Shown here: positions 44,895-54,384 of the stretch, piece by piece
Numbering within the stretch: the stretch's first letter is position 1
Layout: every line of letters begins with the position of its first letter
Origin: Algoriphagus aestuariicola
Lineage (GTDB): Bacteria; Bacteroidota; Bacteroidia; Cytophagales; Cyclobacteriaceae
DNA: 64,000 nucleotides
Direction of reading: 5' to 3'
Assembly (NCBI RefSeq): GCF_017254835.1
Contig: NZ_JAFKCW010000001.1
Span: 248,001-312,000, forward strand
Made by a program: the position numbers and the translations under genes
The notes under the pieces: model-generated
Database searches by the model: none
The model's input: only the letters and a program-made list of their open reading frames with translations
What the model was told of the DNA's origin: nothing

Positions 44895-45588
44895 ATGAGC
44901 ATTAAAAGCTTCTTAAATAAACGAAAGTATGAGCTTTTACTCATTATCCTAATCCAACGCCTATACACTGGAATCGTAGTTAGTGATATGCTTTTTTATC
45001 TAGAATTCTTTGGCCTATCAATATGGTAATCCTTGATTAGCCAAGTGTTGGAGTATTTATTGTGTAAGGTAAACTGAAAAATATAGTTAAATAATGTATT
45101 GATGGTTACTGTTATTGCTTTTCCTGTATTGCTTCCTTTTTTCAAAGATGTTTCAGAATTTATGCTTATGCTTAATTTACGCTTTTTGGTTTTCTTTTCC
45201 TTCATTTTTATAGAAGTTTTCAAATTCTTGATCAAACCCAGTTACATCGATATCTACATCATTTCAGCAGCAGGGTGTGGTCTTTTTCTATTGATTGAAA
45301 CTTTTGTTTTTCTTTTTCAAATTTGGATTTATGCAGATCAAAGTTCTTTCAAAGGAATTGACTATTCAAGTCCGACGCATACTTTTATTGACTTGGTTTA
45401 TTATTGCTCCATCATATTAACAACGATAGCCTATGGCGACATTACGCCCAGTGATCACTACAAAAGTGGTAGATTCACTGATTGTAATTACAGGTTGATT
45501 TTATTATGTTGTTTTGGTTGGTGTATTAATTAGTAAGTTTTCCAATCACTCAAATTCAAAAAATTATGCACATAGGAAATCATTATAA
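44895..45588 (+). pseudogene. decayed two-TM potassium channel gene (Ion_trans_2)
   Basis: Reading across frames rebuilds one channel. Frame A from ATG 44895 gives MSIKSFLNKRKYELLLIILI and continues to a TAA at 45027. The next segment reads in another frame (NMVILD, PSVGVFI, GKLKNIVK) with stops at 45038 and 45065. Frame A resumes at about 45093 with VLMVTVIAFPVLLPFF and the pore filter ILTTIAYGDITPS, shifts by one base near 45446 (ITTKVVDSLIVITG), meets a TGA at 45496 and ends in FYYVVLVGVLISKF at TAA 45588. Multiple independent lesions mark an old pseudogene, not one sequencing error. Its 3' end overlaps the bestrophin start. Confidence 0.85.
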
Positions 45589-46552
45589 AATTTCAGAATT
45601 TTTACTGTGGACAAGACGAGATATTTATGTGTTATTGATAATAGCCGCTGTCCCAACTGTTTTATTTCAAGTGTTTGATTTAAAATGGATAGCTATTCCG
45701 TGGGTACCTGTCGCGTTAGTTGGAACGGCAGCAGCTTTTATTGTCGGTTTCAAAAACACCCAAACATACAATCGTTTATGGGAAGCAAGGCAAATTTGGG
45801 GAGCAATCGTAAACACTAGTCGGACTTGGGGCATCATGAGTAGAGATTTTGTAAAAGCAGATAAAGCTGATATAGAACAACTCATATACAGACATTGTGC
45901 ATGGCTTACTGCCTTAAGACATCAATTACGAAAACCACAGGCTTGGGAAAATTCCAATAAGAAGCACAATATAGAATACCGAAACTATTACAAAGTGCCT
46001 GAATGGGAAAGTAAATTGGAAGACGATTTGAAAAAATATCTTTCAGATGAAGAACATAATTATACGGTTGTCAAAAAAAACAGAGCTACTCAATTGATTG
46101 CTTTGCAATCCAAACATCTTAGACAATTGAGAGAAGAGAGAAAAATTGAACATTACGAATATGTCGAAATGGAAAGACGTTTGGCAGACTTATACGACCA
46201 TCAAGGAAAATGCGAACGAATTAAAAACTTTCCATACCCAAGGCAATTTGCAAGTATCAATCTATTTTTCGTTTGGCTTTTAGTTTTAATGCTCCCTTTT
46301 GGAATGCTCAATGAATTTCAAAAATTAGGAGAACATTTTGTTTGGCTTACCATTCCGTTTACAGTTGTCGTATCTTGGGTTTTTACATCTATGGAGAAAG
46401 TAGGTGAAGCAACCGAAAATCCGTTTGAAGGCGGTGCTAATGACATACCAATGGCTGCATTAAGCAGAACCATAGAAATTGATTTGAGAGAAATGATTGA
46501 TGAGATAGAGTTGCCTGACCCTATTACAGCCAACAACAATATTTTAATGTAG
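45566..46552 (+). CDS. bestrophin-family anion channel
   Basis: 328 residues from ATG 45566. Bestrophin/RFP-TM motifs: IAIPWVPVALVGTAAAFIVGFKNTQTYNRLWEARQIWGAIVNTSR near the N-terminus, FPYPRQFASINLFFVWLLVLMLPFGML, and the C-terminal NPFEGGANDIPMAALSRTIEIDLREMI. An extended helical middle (about 110-220) is typical of the bacterial branch. It forms pentameric anion or cation channels. The gene and its dead neighbour are visibly A/T-rich and Ile/Lys/Asn-rich relative to flanking genes, consistent with acquisition from another Bacteroidota. The reading frame is intact. Confidence 0.92.
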   Translation: MHIGNHYKISEFLLWTRRDIYVLLIIAAVPTVLFQVFDLKWIAIPWVPVALVGTAAAFIVGFKNTQTYNRLWEARQIWGAIVNTSRTWGIMSRDFVKADKADIEQLIYRHCAWLTALRHQLRKPQAWENSNKKHNIEYRNYYKVPEWESKLEDDLKKYLSDEEHNYTVVKKNRATQLIALQSKHLRQLREERKIEHYEYVEMERRLADLYDHQGKCERIKNFPYPRQFASINLFFVWLLVLMLPFGMLNEFQKLGEHFVWLTIPFTVVVSWVFTSMEKVGEATENPFEGGANDIPMAALSRTIEIDLREMIDEIELPDPITANNNILM

Positions 46553-46618
46553 TTTTGTAAGCCCCCCATAAAATTGCACCAGCCCAACTTGCTGGATGCT
46601 CTCAGATAGAATCAAAGC

Positions 46619-47590
46619 CTACTTTAACCTATCCAATTCCACCTCAGAGGCGATAAAGCCGAAGGCTGAGAAGTTTTTGCCTGCGACTACTTGCTGGAAA
46701 ATCTCCTTGGCGCGGGTAGTGTCCCCCTGTATCAGATACCAGTTACCCACTCCATAGCCTTGGGTAGCCAATGCCAAGTCGGCATCGGCGCTTTCCGCAT
46801 CGACGCTTAGCAATTCTTCGGCAGGCAAAAGACCTTTGTACATCTGAAGACGAAGGTAGTATGATTCGTTTTCGATGATTTCCATCCCTTCCGGAGAGAT
46901 GAGTTCCAGCACTTGTTGGGCGTCCGCTTTCTTTCCGAGCTTTTGGTAGGACATGTAGAGCCAGTCGGCCGTGGCGCAGATCAGGTCGTCATTGTCCGAC
47001 ACGAGCATACACTGTTCGTAGGCCTTTGCGGCGCTTTCGAAGTTTCCCTGCAGGTAGTGGGCAAGGCCCAGATGATACCAGACGTTGAATTGGGTGGTGG
47101 AAAGAGGGATGTTAAGCTTGTTGGGAATGCCGTCGGGTTCGATTTCTAAGGGTTGTTGCGGCATCAGCGCCGCGGCTTTTTCGAAGTCAGCCGTAGCCTT
47201 TGCAAAATCCCGTGTGGTGAGGTAGCGATGGCCGCGGTGTCGGTATAGTTTGTAGGAATCCGGGAAATGCGTGAGTCCCTCCGTGAAAGTCTTGATTGCT
47301 TCGGCATAGTGATAGGCGTAGGCCTGCCGTCGCCCCAGCCAGATGTAATTTTCTTCCGTGGGATTGGATTCGAAGTTTGCCCTTGCGACTTGCAGGTTGC
47401 TGTCGAGCCTCGCCTGACTTTTTTCGCTGAGTTGGGGGATGGAAAAAAGCCGTCCGTCCAAGCCTCTAACAGTTGGTTCCGTGGCCACAGCTTCGCTGGT
47501 TTTTTCGGAAGTACATCCGGCCAAGATTAGTACAGCTAGCAGGAGAGAAGCTCGCAAGGCCGAGAGTAGAGTTGTATTCAAAAGATTCAT
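46619..47590 (-). CDS. tetratricopeptide-repeat lipoprotein
   Basis: 323 residues from ATG 47590 (MNLLNTTLLSALRASLLLAV); lipobox LILAGC gives Cys25. TPR-like helices follow: ENYIWLGRRQAYAYHYAEAIKTFTEGLTHFPD, KLYRHRGHRYLTTRDFAKATADFEKAAAL, VWYHLGLAHYLQGNFESAAKAYEQC and a C-terminal set (GNWYLIQGDTTRAKEIFQQVV). Likely a membrane-anchored scaffold or peptide-binding protein. Divergent from the LamB-like gene. Confidence 0.88.
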   Translation of the reverse strand: MNLLNTTLLSALRASLLLAVLILAGCTSEKTSEAVATEPTVRGLDGRLFSIPQLSEKSQARLDSNLQVARANFESNPTEENYIWLGRRQAYAYHYAEAIKTFTEGLTHFPDSYKLYRHRGHRYLTTRDFAKATADFEKAAALMPQQPLEIEPDGIPNKLNIPLSTTQFNVWYHLGLAHYLQGNFESAAKAYEQCMLVSDNDDLICATADWLYMSYQKLGKKADAQQVLELISPEGMEIIENESYYLRLQMYKGLLPAEELLSVDAESADADLALATQGYGVGNWYLIQGDTTRAKEIFQQVVAGKNFSAFGFIASEVELDRLK

Positions 47591-47836
47591 CGCAGGAGAG
47601 CTTGATTGGACAGATTGTTTTGGAGATTGGTAAGATCGGATTTTTCGGAAAACTTCCGAGCATCTCGGTTCACGACGAGCCTCGGAGTAGACTTTCATCC
47701 CCTTTTCGCTCATTTTTTAAGAGGTCTTAGAATGCAAAAACGCTGGTTTCACCTAACGGATTTGGGCTGCATTCTTTTGGCTATCTGTTGAGTCTTATTT
47801 GGATATCGGTTATTTTTAATCATACTCCAGCCCAAG

Positions 47837-49258
47837 ATGACTAGATTTTTTGCGTTTTGCCTTCGCATGTTGATTTTTCAAATGCTGGGCACGTTTTGCC
47901 AGGCACAAATTGCCTATCAGCGGGCGACCTATAAAAACTTCTACATCGGTACCTATGGGCGGGTGGGCGTTGACTGGTCCTTTGTAAACGAAGGCTCTAT
48001 CGGTCGCCGTCTTAATCTAAACAACATGGGTAGCATAGGCGGCAGGATGGAGGAGCAGGACTATCTGGAGCTGGCCACGGGTATTGACTTTTCTCCGATG
48101 GTAAAGGGCGACAGCATGAACGTAACCGTGAATACCCGCTTTGCAGTCTGGTCCAACAGCCTTTCGCTCTTCGGCAACAGCACCACAAGCAGCCAAGGTG
48201 GGCTTACTTTTGCCATTCCGGAGCTCTATGTGGAGGCGAATGGCGTGGGAAAGAGGAACAATTTAAGTCTATGGGTAGGAAGCCGACTCTACCGGGGTGC
48301 GGATGTACATATAGCTGATCATTTTTATTTCAATGACCATTCGGGCCAGGGTTTTGGGGTGGAGTGGAAGAGTACCCGCTTTGCGACCCTCTTTGTATCT
48401 TCGACGGACACCTCGTCCACTGTACCGCCGTACTTTTACCTGAATATCAAAACGGGTACTCCCGCGCTGGCTTTGCGGCAAAGGACAGTGTTCGTGGCAG
48501 AGCAGGATAGAGTGCTCTCCGAAAATTCCAAACTTACCTTCCTAGGCGAATATCACCGAATGGGGAATCCAGATGCTAACGATTCCGTGCCCGACCTGGC
48601 TTACCCTGGCGATCATGGCTATGTGCTGGGCGCGAGATTTAACAGGATTTTGCCCAAGTTTCGCGTTGGTTCCTTCAATGATTTCACTCTCCGCTACGGC
48701 CGTGGTATCGCCAACGGAGGCGATGGAGGGGTGTCACGAACTTGGCTTACCTTTGGAGCGCCGGATCTGGCAAGCCAAAGCTTCCGCAATGCCTACAGTT
48801 GGTCGCTGGTAAACCACATCCTCTTGAATTTATCTGACCGCTTTTCGCTCAATGGATACCTGATCTACAACCGAAGCAAAGGCGCTGCCGACTCCGACGA
48901 TATGGCGGAGACCTTCTTCGAAAAGGAAGTGTTTAACCGAAAGGAAGATTTCACCATCGGTAGCCGTGGCACTTGGTATATCAGCGATAATTTCCACCTG
49001 CTGTCAGAGCTACACTACTCACAAAGACGGGACGGCGAGCAGCCGCTAAATGCAATGGGTAAGCTCTCCATCGCTCCAGCCTTGTCCACTTCCGGCGAGC
49101 GCAGCGTCTGGGCACGTCCTCACCTTCGCTTTGTGTTTAGTCTGGCCCGCTACAACGAAAATGCTTCCAAGCAGCTATACAGTCCCTACCTGGAATTTGT
49201 TGGTGCCGAGCGCTGGGGATATTACATGGGGGTGAAGGGCGAGTGGTGGATTTTTTAG
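47837..49258 (+). CDS. LamB-type carbohydrate porin
   Basis: 473 residues from ATG 47837. Signal peptide (MLIFQMLGTFCQA). Maltoporin family features: FYIGTYGRVGVDWSF, GGRMEEQDYLELATG, VGSRLYRGADVHIADHFYFND with a GQGFGVE, RPHLRFVFSLARYNE near the C-terminus and the aromatic terminal strand GVKGEWWIF. An 18-strand trimeric outer-membrane sugar porin would result. The substrate is not clear. No sugar-metabolism gene is adjacent. A palindromic repeat region follows. Confidence 0.85.
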   Translation: MTRFFAFCLRMLIFQMLGTFCQAQIAYQRATYKNFYIGTYGRVGVDWSFVNEGSIGRRLNLNNMGSIGGRMEEQDYLELATGIDFSPMVKGDSMNVTVNTRFAVWSNSLSLFGNSTTSSQGGLTFAIPELYVEANGVGKRNNLSLWVGSRLYRGADVHIADHFYFNDHSGQGFGVEWKSTRFATLFVSSTDTSSTVPPYFYLNIKTGTPALALRQRTVFVAEQDRVLSENSKLTFLGEYHRMGNPDANDSVPDLAYPGDHGYVLGARFNRILPKFRVGSFNDFTLRYGRGIANGGDGGVSRTWLTFGAPDLASQSFRNAYSWSLVNHILLNLSDRFSLNGYLIYNRSKGAADSDDMAETFFEKEVFNRKEDFTIGSRGTWYISDNFHLLSELHYSQRRDGEQPLNAMGKLSIAPALSTSGERSVWARPHLRFVFSLARYNENASKQLYSPYLEFVGAERWGYYMGVKGEWWIF

Positions 49259-49393
49259 GGTTGGGTGTTCGAATTCTTCGGAGAAAGACCTTCGGAGCAC
49301 AAAATATAAATAGGATAGGTGCGGTGGGCCGACGCAGCAGCGGGCCAGCGTTCGGCCTTGCGCGTGGAAGCTTTGCTGCGTCTTGACCTTTTG

Positions 49394-49419
49394 GTTCTTT
49401 TGGGTCAAGCCAAAAGAAC
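49394..49419. repeat. perfect palindrome in the 49.3-49.5 kb intergenic space
   Basis: GTTCTTTTGG (49394-49403) pairs with CCAAAAGAAC (49410-49419) around a 6-nt loop. Just upstream, about 49325-49380, is a C/G-rich stretch (GGGCCGACGCAGCAG; GCGGGCCAGC). This arrangement between convergent genes resembles dispersed intergenic repeats of Cytophagales. No gene was found in 49259-49550. Confidence 0.5.
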
Positions 49420-49550
49420 GGAGAAAATGGTTGTTATTTAAAACGACACTTCGTCTATCTTATTCAGCCCGATTTAGCCAGCCCGGCGTTCACTTTGACG
49501 CGATATCGCATCGTTACTGTGAATATCAAAAATTCAAATTCCGAGCTCCG

Positions 49551-51161
49551 CTAAACCGGATAGTTTTCGATGACAAAAGCCTCTGCATTGTTGTAGCAGA
49601 AGTCGTCTACAAGTTTTTCCGCATCTTCCCTCGATTTGATGTGGGCGAGGTGTTTTGCCCCAGGGTTCTGGCGGGCTTTGTCGATCACTTCTACTAAGTC
49701 GTTTCCGAATTTCTCATATTCCAGTGCTGTCGGGTAAGCATTGACAGGATCGATCAATCCTTCAAAATCTGTCCCAAGAGTCAACGACTTCCAAATTTGG
49801 GGTTTTTGTATTTCTGTCAGATTTGGATTTTCATAGGCACTAAGCACGATTCCTTCGATGTTTTCCCAAATCAGCTGGATGCCATTGCGGGTGCTTGCCT
49901 TGTCTTTCCTGTCTTTTTTTGTGATTCCCAAGATCCGCTGGTCAAAGGAGATCCCAAACATGCCCCGTGTCTTGACGATCATCTCAATGTCCTCATCGCA
50001 CATGTTGATATTCCAGGCATTGAATTTTCCGCTTTTCTTATCGCTGTAGTCGTCCTTTTCCTCTTTTTCGCAGCGGATGTGCTCTTCGAGAGACTCAATG
50101 CCGGAGTAGCCGCAATGGGAGGCAATGACGGGAATCCGGTCTCCTTTTTCCAGACATTCGTTGACCAGTTGGTAGTATTCCACTCTGGATTTGGCAGCCA
50201 TATGCTTTACATCGATTAGGATACGATAGCCCAGCGCAGGATCTCGTTCATTTCGGGAATCCAATCCGAGAAACTCGCGAATGATGCGCTGTCCGTTTTC
50301 ACTAAATCCGCCATTTATATTCTTACTCTGTTTCATCAGTATCTTTCCTTTGTCAGGAAGTGAGTGCGCATGGCCACAGAGGAGGTTGTCAAAGTGGTGG
50401 GAAAACGTAATGAAGAATATAGGCACTTCCCATTCTTGCTTAATCGATCTAACCCGGTTTGAGATCTCCTCGACCGTTTCGCAGCGGTCTGTCCCTACGG
50501 CATGAGCTCCCTCGATGGTGAGGACCATCGTGATTTCACTGTCATCTGCCAAAGAGGAGAGAAGTTCGGACCTGTTTCTTGGCACCCGGTAGCAGGCATT
50601 TTCGGCGACGTAGGATTTCGGGTCTGCTTTGGCTCTTTTTTCGGCCGCTTTATCATCCCCAAAAAGCGCCGAGGGCACGTGGATTTCATTTTTTTCGATC
50701 CTCTTGCCCGAGTCAAGTAAAACAAAATCTTTTTCACTGGTCAGTGCTTCCCAGTAGTCGTATTCTTCGGATTGGAAAAAGTCTATGATTTTGTCAGGAA
50801 TCCGCATGAAGGCGGTTTGCAGGAGGTCTCTTCTCAGGCCGGAATGCCCCAACACTCCGCGTGCGGCAAAATGATACCACTTATCCTCCTTCACATTTGG
50901 GTCCATGCCGACGACAAACTGGCGTTCGAGCGGGTAGAGGGAATTGAAGGTCAGGCGTAGATTACCGTTCCAGCACTTGACCAGATCGATCTGGCTGTAG
51001 CTGGCACCCATCTTTCCCTTTTTCCTGTTCCTGGAGTTAGAGGCGATGACGGTCCAAGGACTGAATTCGCCTTTACGTTCGAATTTCTTCTGTTTTTCCT
51101 GCATATGGAAGTGTGCCCTCATGTGATTGTGGCAGTGCAGGTCTGAGAATTTCCGCTTCAT
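49551..51161 (-). CDS. M19-like membrane dipeptidase family protein, enlarged
   Basis: 536 residues from ATG 51161; longer frames are not supported. M19/renal dipeptidase-like signatures: FSDLHCHNHMR (metal-binding HxH) near the start, MVLTIEGAH (bridging Glu/His) at about 240, FITFSHHFDNLLCGHAHS, VIASHCGYSGIESL and TLGTDFEGLIDP. At 536 residues it is longer than typical members (about 350-400) because of a charged insert at about 150-235 and another at about 390-430. Cytoplasmic, no signal. Probably a zinc-dependent dipeptidase or related amidohydrolase. Confidence 0.8.
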   Translation of the reverse strand: MKRKFSDLHCHNHMRAHFHMQEKQKKFERKGEFSPWTVIASNSRNRKKGKMGASYSQIDLVKCWNGNLRLTFNSLYPLERQFVVGMDPNVKEDKWYHFAARGVLGHSGLRRDLLQTAFMRIPDKIIDFFQSEEYDYWEALTSEKDFVLLDSGKRIEKNEIHVPSALFGDDKAAEKRAKADPKSYVAENACYRVPRNRSELLSSLADDSEITMVLTIEGAHAVGTDRCETVEEISNRVRSIKQEWEVPIFFITFSHHFDNLLCGHAHSLPDKGKILMKQSKNINGGFSENGQRIIREFLGLDSRNERDPALGYRILIDVKHMAAKSRVEYYQLVNECLEKGDRIPVIASHCGYSGIESLEEHIRCEKEEKDDYSDKKSGKFNAWNINMCDEDIEMIVKTRGMFGISFDQRILGITKKDRKDKASTRNGIQLIWENIEGIVLSAYENPNLTEIQKPQIWKSLTLGTDFEGLIDPVNAYPTALEYEKFGNDLVEVIDKARQNPGAKHLAHIKSREDAEKLVDDFCYNNAEAFVIENYPV

Positions 51162-51539
51162 GGGTTTTTTGTTGAAAATCAGTGAGACAAAGGTTAAAGA
51201 CAGCCCGCTAAAAAACACGGCGGGTTTGGTGTTTTTGCCTGATGGTCAGTCGGTAAACACATTATAATTTCTAAATAAATCTCCTTAATATCAAAAAGCC
51301 AAAAATGCATTTTGCCGAGCAGTATGGATTAAGAAATTGAGAAGTTTGACGAATGGGCTTTTTGGTGTCGGCAGGCCCAGCGATTTTGGGGTGTAGGAAG
51401 CAGGATCTTTTGCTTTGCTTTCAAACCACAGCATATCGAAAGTCCAATGGGCAGCAGGAGAGACTTGCATCTCGTCAAGCCTCCAGCATGTCAAAACAGT
51501 ATCGCAATTTTTAAACAACCAATAATCAATAACCAACCT
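51162..51539. other. divergent intergenic region, no gene supported
   Basis: About 380 nt between the leftward M19 gene and the rightward phosphoesterase gene. A short C/G stem CCCGC/GCGGG flanks A/T-rich sequence near 51206-51227. No coding frame or RNA was recognised. Confidence 0.35.
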
Positions 51540-53042
51540 ATGTTCAAAAGAAGAGATTTTATCAAGAGTTTGGGCTTGAGCTCCGTAGCCTGGCTTGGGA
51601 TGGGAGACGCTGTTTTAGCAGGAATCCAGAAGGAATTGCCGGTTTTGGATTTGCCATCCATGTTCAATCCGCTTCGGGTGCGGGGAAAGGTAAGTTCCGC
51701 TGGAAAGGGGATAGCGGGAGTGGCCGTATCCGACGGACGCATTGTCGCCAAAACGGACGCAAATGGTGACTTTGAGCTGATTTCAGGCAACGATAGGGAT
51801 TTTGTCTTTGTGTCTATGCCGGCCGGATTCGAGCTTGCGAAGCAGGCCAATGGTTCGGCTTCTTTTTTTCAAAAAATTGACAAATCCAAAGCCGAGCAAA
51901 CCTTTCAGTTTGATCTGAGAAAGTCCGCCAATCCGGACGAGAACCATCATTTTCTTCTCCTGTCAGACACCCAAATCCAGGATGATTACGATGCTGGCCA
52001 ACTCCTGAACGTGGCTGCGCCGGACGTCCAAAAGACCATCGCCTCGCTCAATGATCCCAATCTCTTCGGAATAGGCTGCGGGGATTTGGTCTACGACAGA
52101 CTGGAGTTGTTCAAGGAATACAACGAGTCGGTACAAAGCTACAACACGCCTTTCTTTCAGGTGGTGGGCAATCACGACCTGGACTTTGGCGGTAGATCCG
52201 ATGCGACCACGACGGGTACTTTCAAGGGGCACTTTGGTCCGACTTATTACTCTTGGAACAGGGGAGAAGTCCACTACGTCGTATTGGACGATGTATTTTA
52301 CCTCGGCCGGATAGGTGACGGGGCGAAGTACATCGGCCACATTCCAGAGGAGCAATTGGCTTGGCTGGAACAGGATTTGGCTTTGGTAGAAAAAGGCAAG
52401 ACGGTGGTGATCTCTCTTCACATCCCCACCTATACAGGGGCGGTGACGCGCTATCCGGACCGGGACACGCTCGGCGGGACGGTTAGCAATCGAGAACATC
52501 TCTATCGCATGCTGGAAGGATATCAAGCGCATATCCTGTCAGGCCACACGCATTTCAACGACAACATGATCAGCGGCCATGTCTACGAACATTGCCATGG
52601 GACTGTCTGTGGAGCTTGGTGGTCAGGGCCGATCTGCTATGACGGCACGCCCAACGGCTATGCGATCTACGAGGCCAAAGGCTCCGAGCTGCGATGGCAA
52701 TACAAGGGCACCGGCCTAGATATCAATGAGCAGTTTCGCGTTTACAAGACCGGATATCACAAAGACTTTCCAGACCAGATGGCCTTGAATTGTTGGAACT
52801 TCGATCCTGCATGGGAGCTCAGCTGGTATGAAGGTGGGATCAAAAAAGGAGCTCCGGAGAAAAGAGTCGCGTTTGATCCCTGGAGTGTGGAGCTGCACTC
52901 GGGGCCAAATCTCCCTTCGCGTAGAAGCTGGGTGGAACCGCAGTTGAACGACCACATGTTTTTTTTCAAACCAGAGTCTACGGACAATCTGGTCGTAGAG
53001 GCCAAAGACCGCTTTGGCAAGGTCTATTCCAAGCGGGTTTGA
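51540..53042 (+). CDS. calcineurin-like metallophosphoesterase, Tat-exported
   Basis: 500 residues from ATG 51540 (MFKRRDFIKSLGLSSVAWLG), a twin-arginine signal with KRRDFIK. An N-terminal beta module (carboxypeptidase-like/Ig) at about 50-120, then the phosphoesterase: LLLSDTQI, GIGCGDLVYD, VVGNHDLDFGG, SLHIPTYTG and LSGHTHFND (the GNHD and GHTH motifs complete the di-metal site). A C-terminal domain at about 390-500 (NCWNFDPAWELSWYEGG) is typical of the Bacteroidota metallophos_C family. Secreted phosphodiesterase or phosphatase of unknown substrate. Confidence 0.92.
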   Translation: MFKRRDFIKSLGLSSVAWLGMGDAVLAGIQKELPVLDLPSMFNPLRVRGKVSSAGKGIAGVAVSDGRIVAKTDANGDFELISGNDRDFVFVSMPAGFELAKQANGSASFFQKIDKSKAEQTFQFDLRKSANPDENHHFLLLSDTQIQDDYDAGQLLNVAAPDVQKTIASLNDPNLFGIGCGDLVYDRLELFKEYNESVQSYNTPFFQVVGNHDLDFGGRSDATTTGTFKGHFGPTYYSWNRGEVHYVVLDDVFYLGRIGDGAKYIGHIPEEQLAWLEQDLALVEKGKTVVISLHIPTYTGAVTRYPDRDTLGGTVSNREHLYRMLEGYQAHILSGHTHFNDNMISGHVYEHCHGTVCGAWWSGPICYDGTPNGYAIYEAKGSELRWQYKGTGLDINEQFRVYKTGYHKDFPDQMALNCWNFDPAWELSWYEGGIKKGAPEKRVAFDPWSVELHSGPNLPSRRSWVEPQLNDHMFFFKPESTDNLVVEAKDRFGKVYSKRV

Positions 53043-53061
53043 GGGACAGATGCCAAAATAG

Positions 53062-53095
53062 AAAGGGGATTGGGCTAAAGCTTGATCCCTTTTTG
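53062..53095 (+). terminator. hairpin terminator after phosphoesterase gene
   Basis: AAAGGGGAT (53062-53070) pairs with ATCCCTTT (53085-53092), with an inner loop and a T run after it. It lies 20 nt downstream of the phosphoesterase stop. The stem is imperfect, so confidence is moderate. Confidence 0.6.
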
Positions 53096-53265
53096 GCGAA
53101 AAAGCGAAAGGATTCGAGTGATAGCAAGTTGGGTTTTCGATCAGATGGGAGTTGATAGGCTTCGACGTTATTTTTGGTGAAAGCCAGTGTCCAAAATGTT
53201 TTCCGGCAACAACAAGCAGAGCTAAACTAAGGCCTCAAATCCTCAATTTTTCCTATATTCCTCGA

Positions 53266-54366
53266 ATGAGGACTCTGTTAGTTTTCTTTTTTTGTATTTC
53301 CTTTTTGGCTCAGGAAGTTGCCGCACAAAGGGTGTTGCTACGACTGATTCCAGGGCAGAAAGCCGCTCTGGAGACGGAGTACCGCTACAAAGAGGTCTTT
53401 GACCACCGCATCAAAAAGTCTTCAATAGGGGAGGTTTTCGAGCGGGCTGGACACAAGCTGCCGGTGGTGATAGACGGAGATCTGGAGCAATCTGCCGCTC
53501 GGTTTTTCGAAGAGAGTATCCAGCCCAAGGACTCTGCCGAAAAAGAAATACAGGTTCGCATCTATAACATAGACTTATCCGAGGTCTTTAATCCGGAGAC
53601 GAAGCTTTATGAAGGCCAATTGGAATTGGAGATCGGTTTTTTTGTCGTCGGCAGCTTCGATCCTGTCCATTTGCTGGACTACTCCGGCGCCATCCAGTAC
53701 CAGCGATCCGGCTTCAGGATGAATAGAGTGGAGGAGGTGCTCAACCGTCTATTTTACAATTCTTTGGTTTATTTTGATGCCTGGATCAAGGGCCAGGCCC
53801 TCAGCAACCGCGCCTTGGCCAAGTCCTTTCGGTTGGATATAGTAGAGCCAGATCGAGTTTCCAAGGTGGACAAAGTATACTATGATCCCGATCGACCTTT
53901 GGTATGGAATGATTTCAAAGCTAGGCCCAACCCGGGCAGTAAAAACAATGCCACCATCTTTACCAGTTTTTCGCTGGGGGGCGTCTCGCTGATGGATTCA
54001 GGTTCGGTGGTTCAGACTTTGGAGATCAATGTGTACATGCTTCCCATGCAGTCTTGGGTCAAAGAGCCCAGTGCTTATGGGCTCAACCATGAGCAGCGTC
54101 ACTTTGATGTCGTGCGCATTGTGGCGGATCGCCTGATCCACCGATTGGAAAATATGGATCTGAGTCTGGATTTCTATCAAGCCCAGATCAACGAAGCGTA
54201 TTTGGATGCCTATCGCGAGATGAACCGGCTGCAGGAGCTGTACGAGCAGGGAGTCAACCATGGCCTTGACCTTGAAGGCCAAGCGCAATGGAATCAATGG
54301 ATTGACGAGGCCTTGGCAGGGGATTGGAAGAGAATAGAAGGGCTATTGGCGGGTGTAAAACGGTGA
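53266..54366 (+). CDS. DUF922-type predicted zinc protease, exported
   Basis: 366 residues from ATG 53266 (MRTLLVFFFCISFLAQEVAA). The C-terminal domain has the DUF922 pattern: DRPLVWNDFKARPNPGS, FTSFSLG, then GLNHEQRHFDVVRIVADRL with the HExRHFD metal motif near residue 280. DUF922 proteins are predicted metallopeptidases. The N-terminal half (about 25-200) is beta-rich and not recognised. Faces the TIR gene in convergent orientation. Confidence 0.8.
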   Translation: MRTLLVFFFCISFLAQEVAAQRVLLRLIPGQKAALETEYRYKEVFDHRIKKSSIGEVFERAGHKLPVVIDGDLEQSAARFFEESIQPKDSAEKEIQVRIYNIDLSEVFNPETKLYEGQLELEIGFFVVGSFDPVHLLDYSGAIQYQRSGFRMNRVEEVLNRLFYNSLVYFDAWIKGQALSNRALAKSFRLDIVEPDRVSKVDKVYYDPDRPLVWNDFKARPNPGSKNNATIFTSFSLGGVSLMDSGSVVQTLEINVYMLPMQSWVKEPSAYGLNHEQRHFDVVRIVADRLIHRLENMDLSLDFYQAQINEAYLDAYREMNRLQELYEQGVNHGLDLEGQAQWNQWIDEALAGDWKRIEGLLAGVKR

Positions 54367-54384
54367 GTTTGGCAAGCTGCAAAA

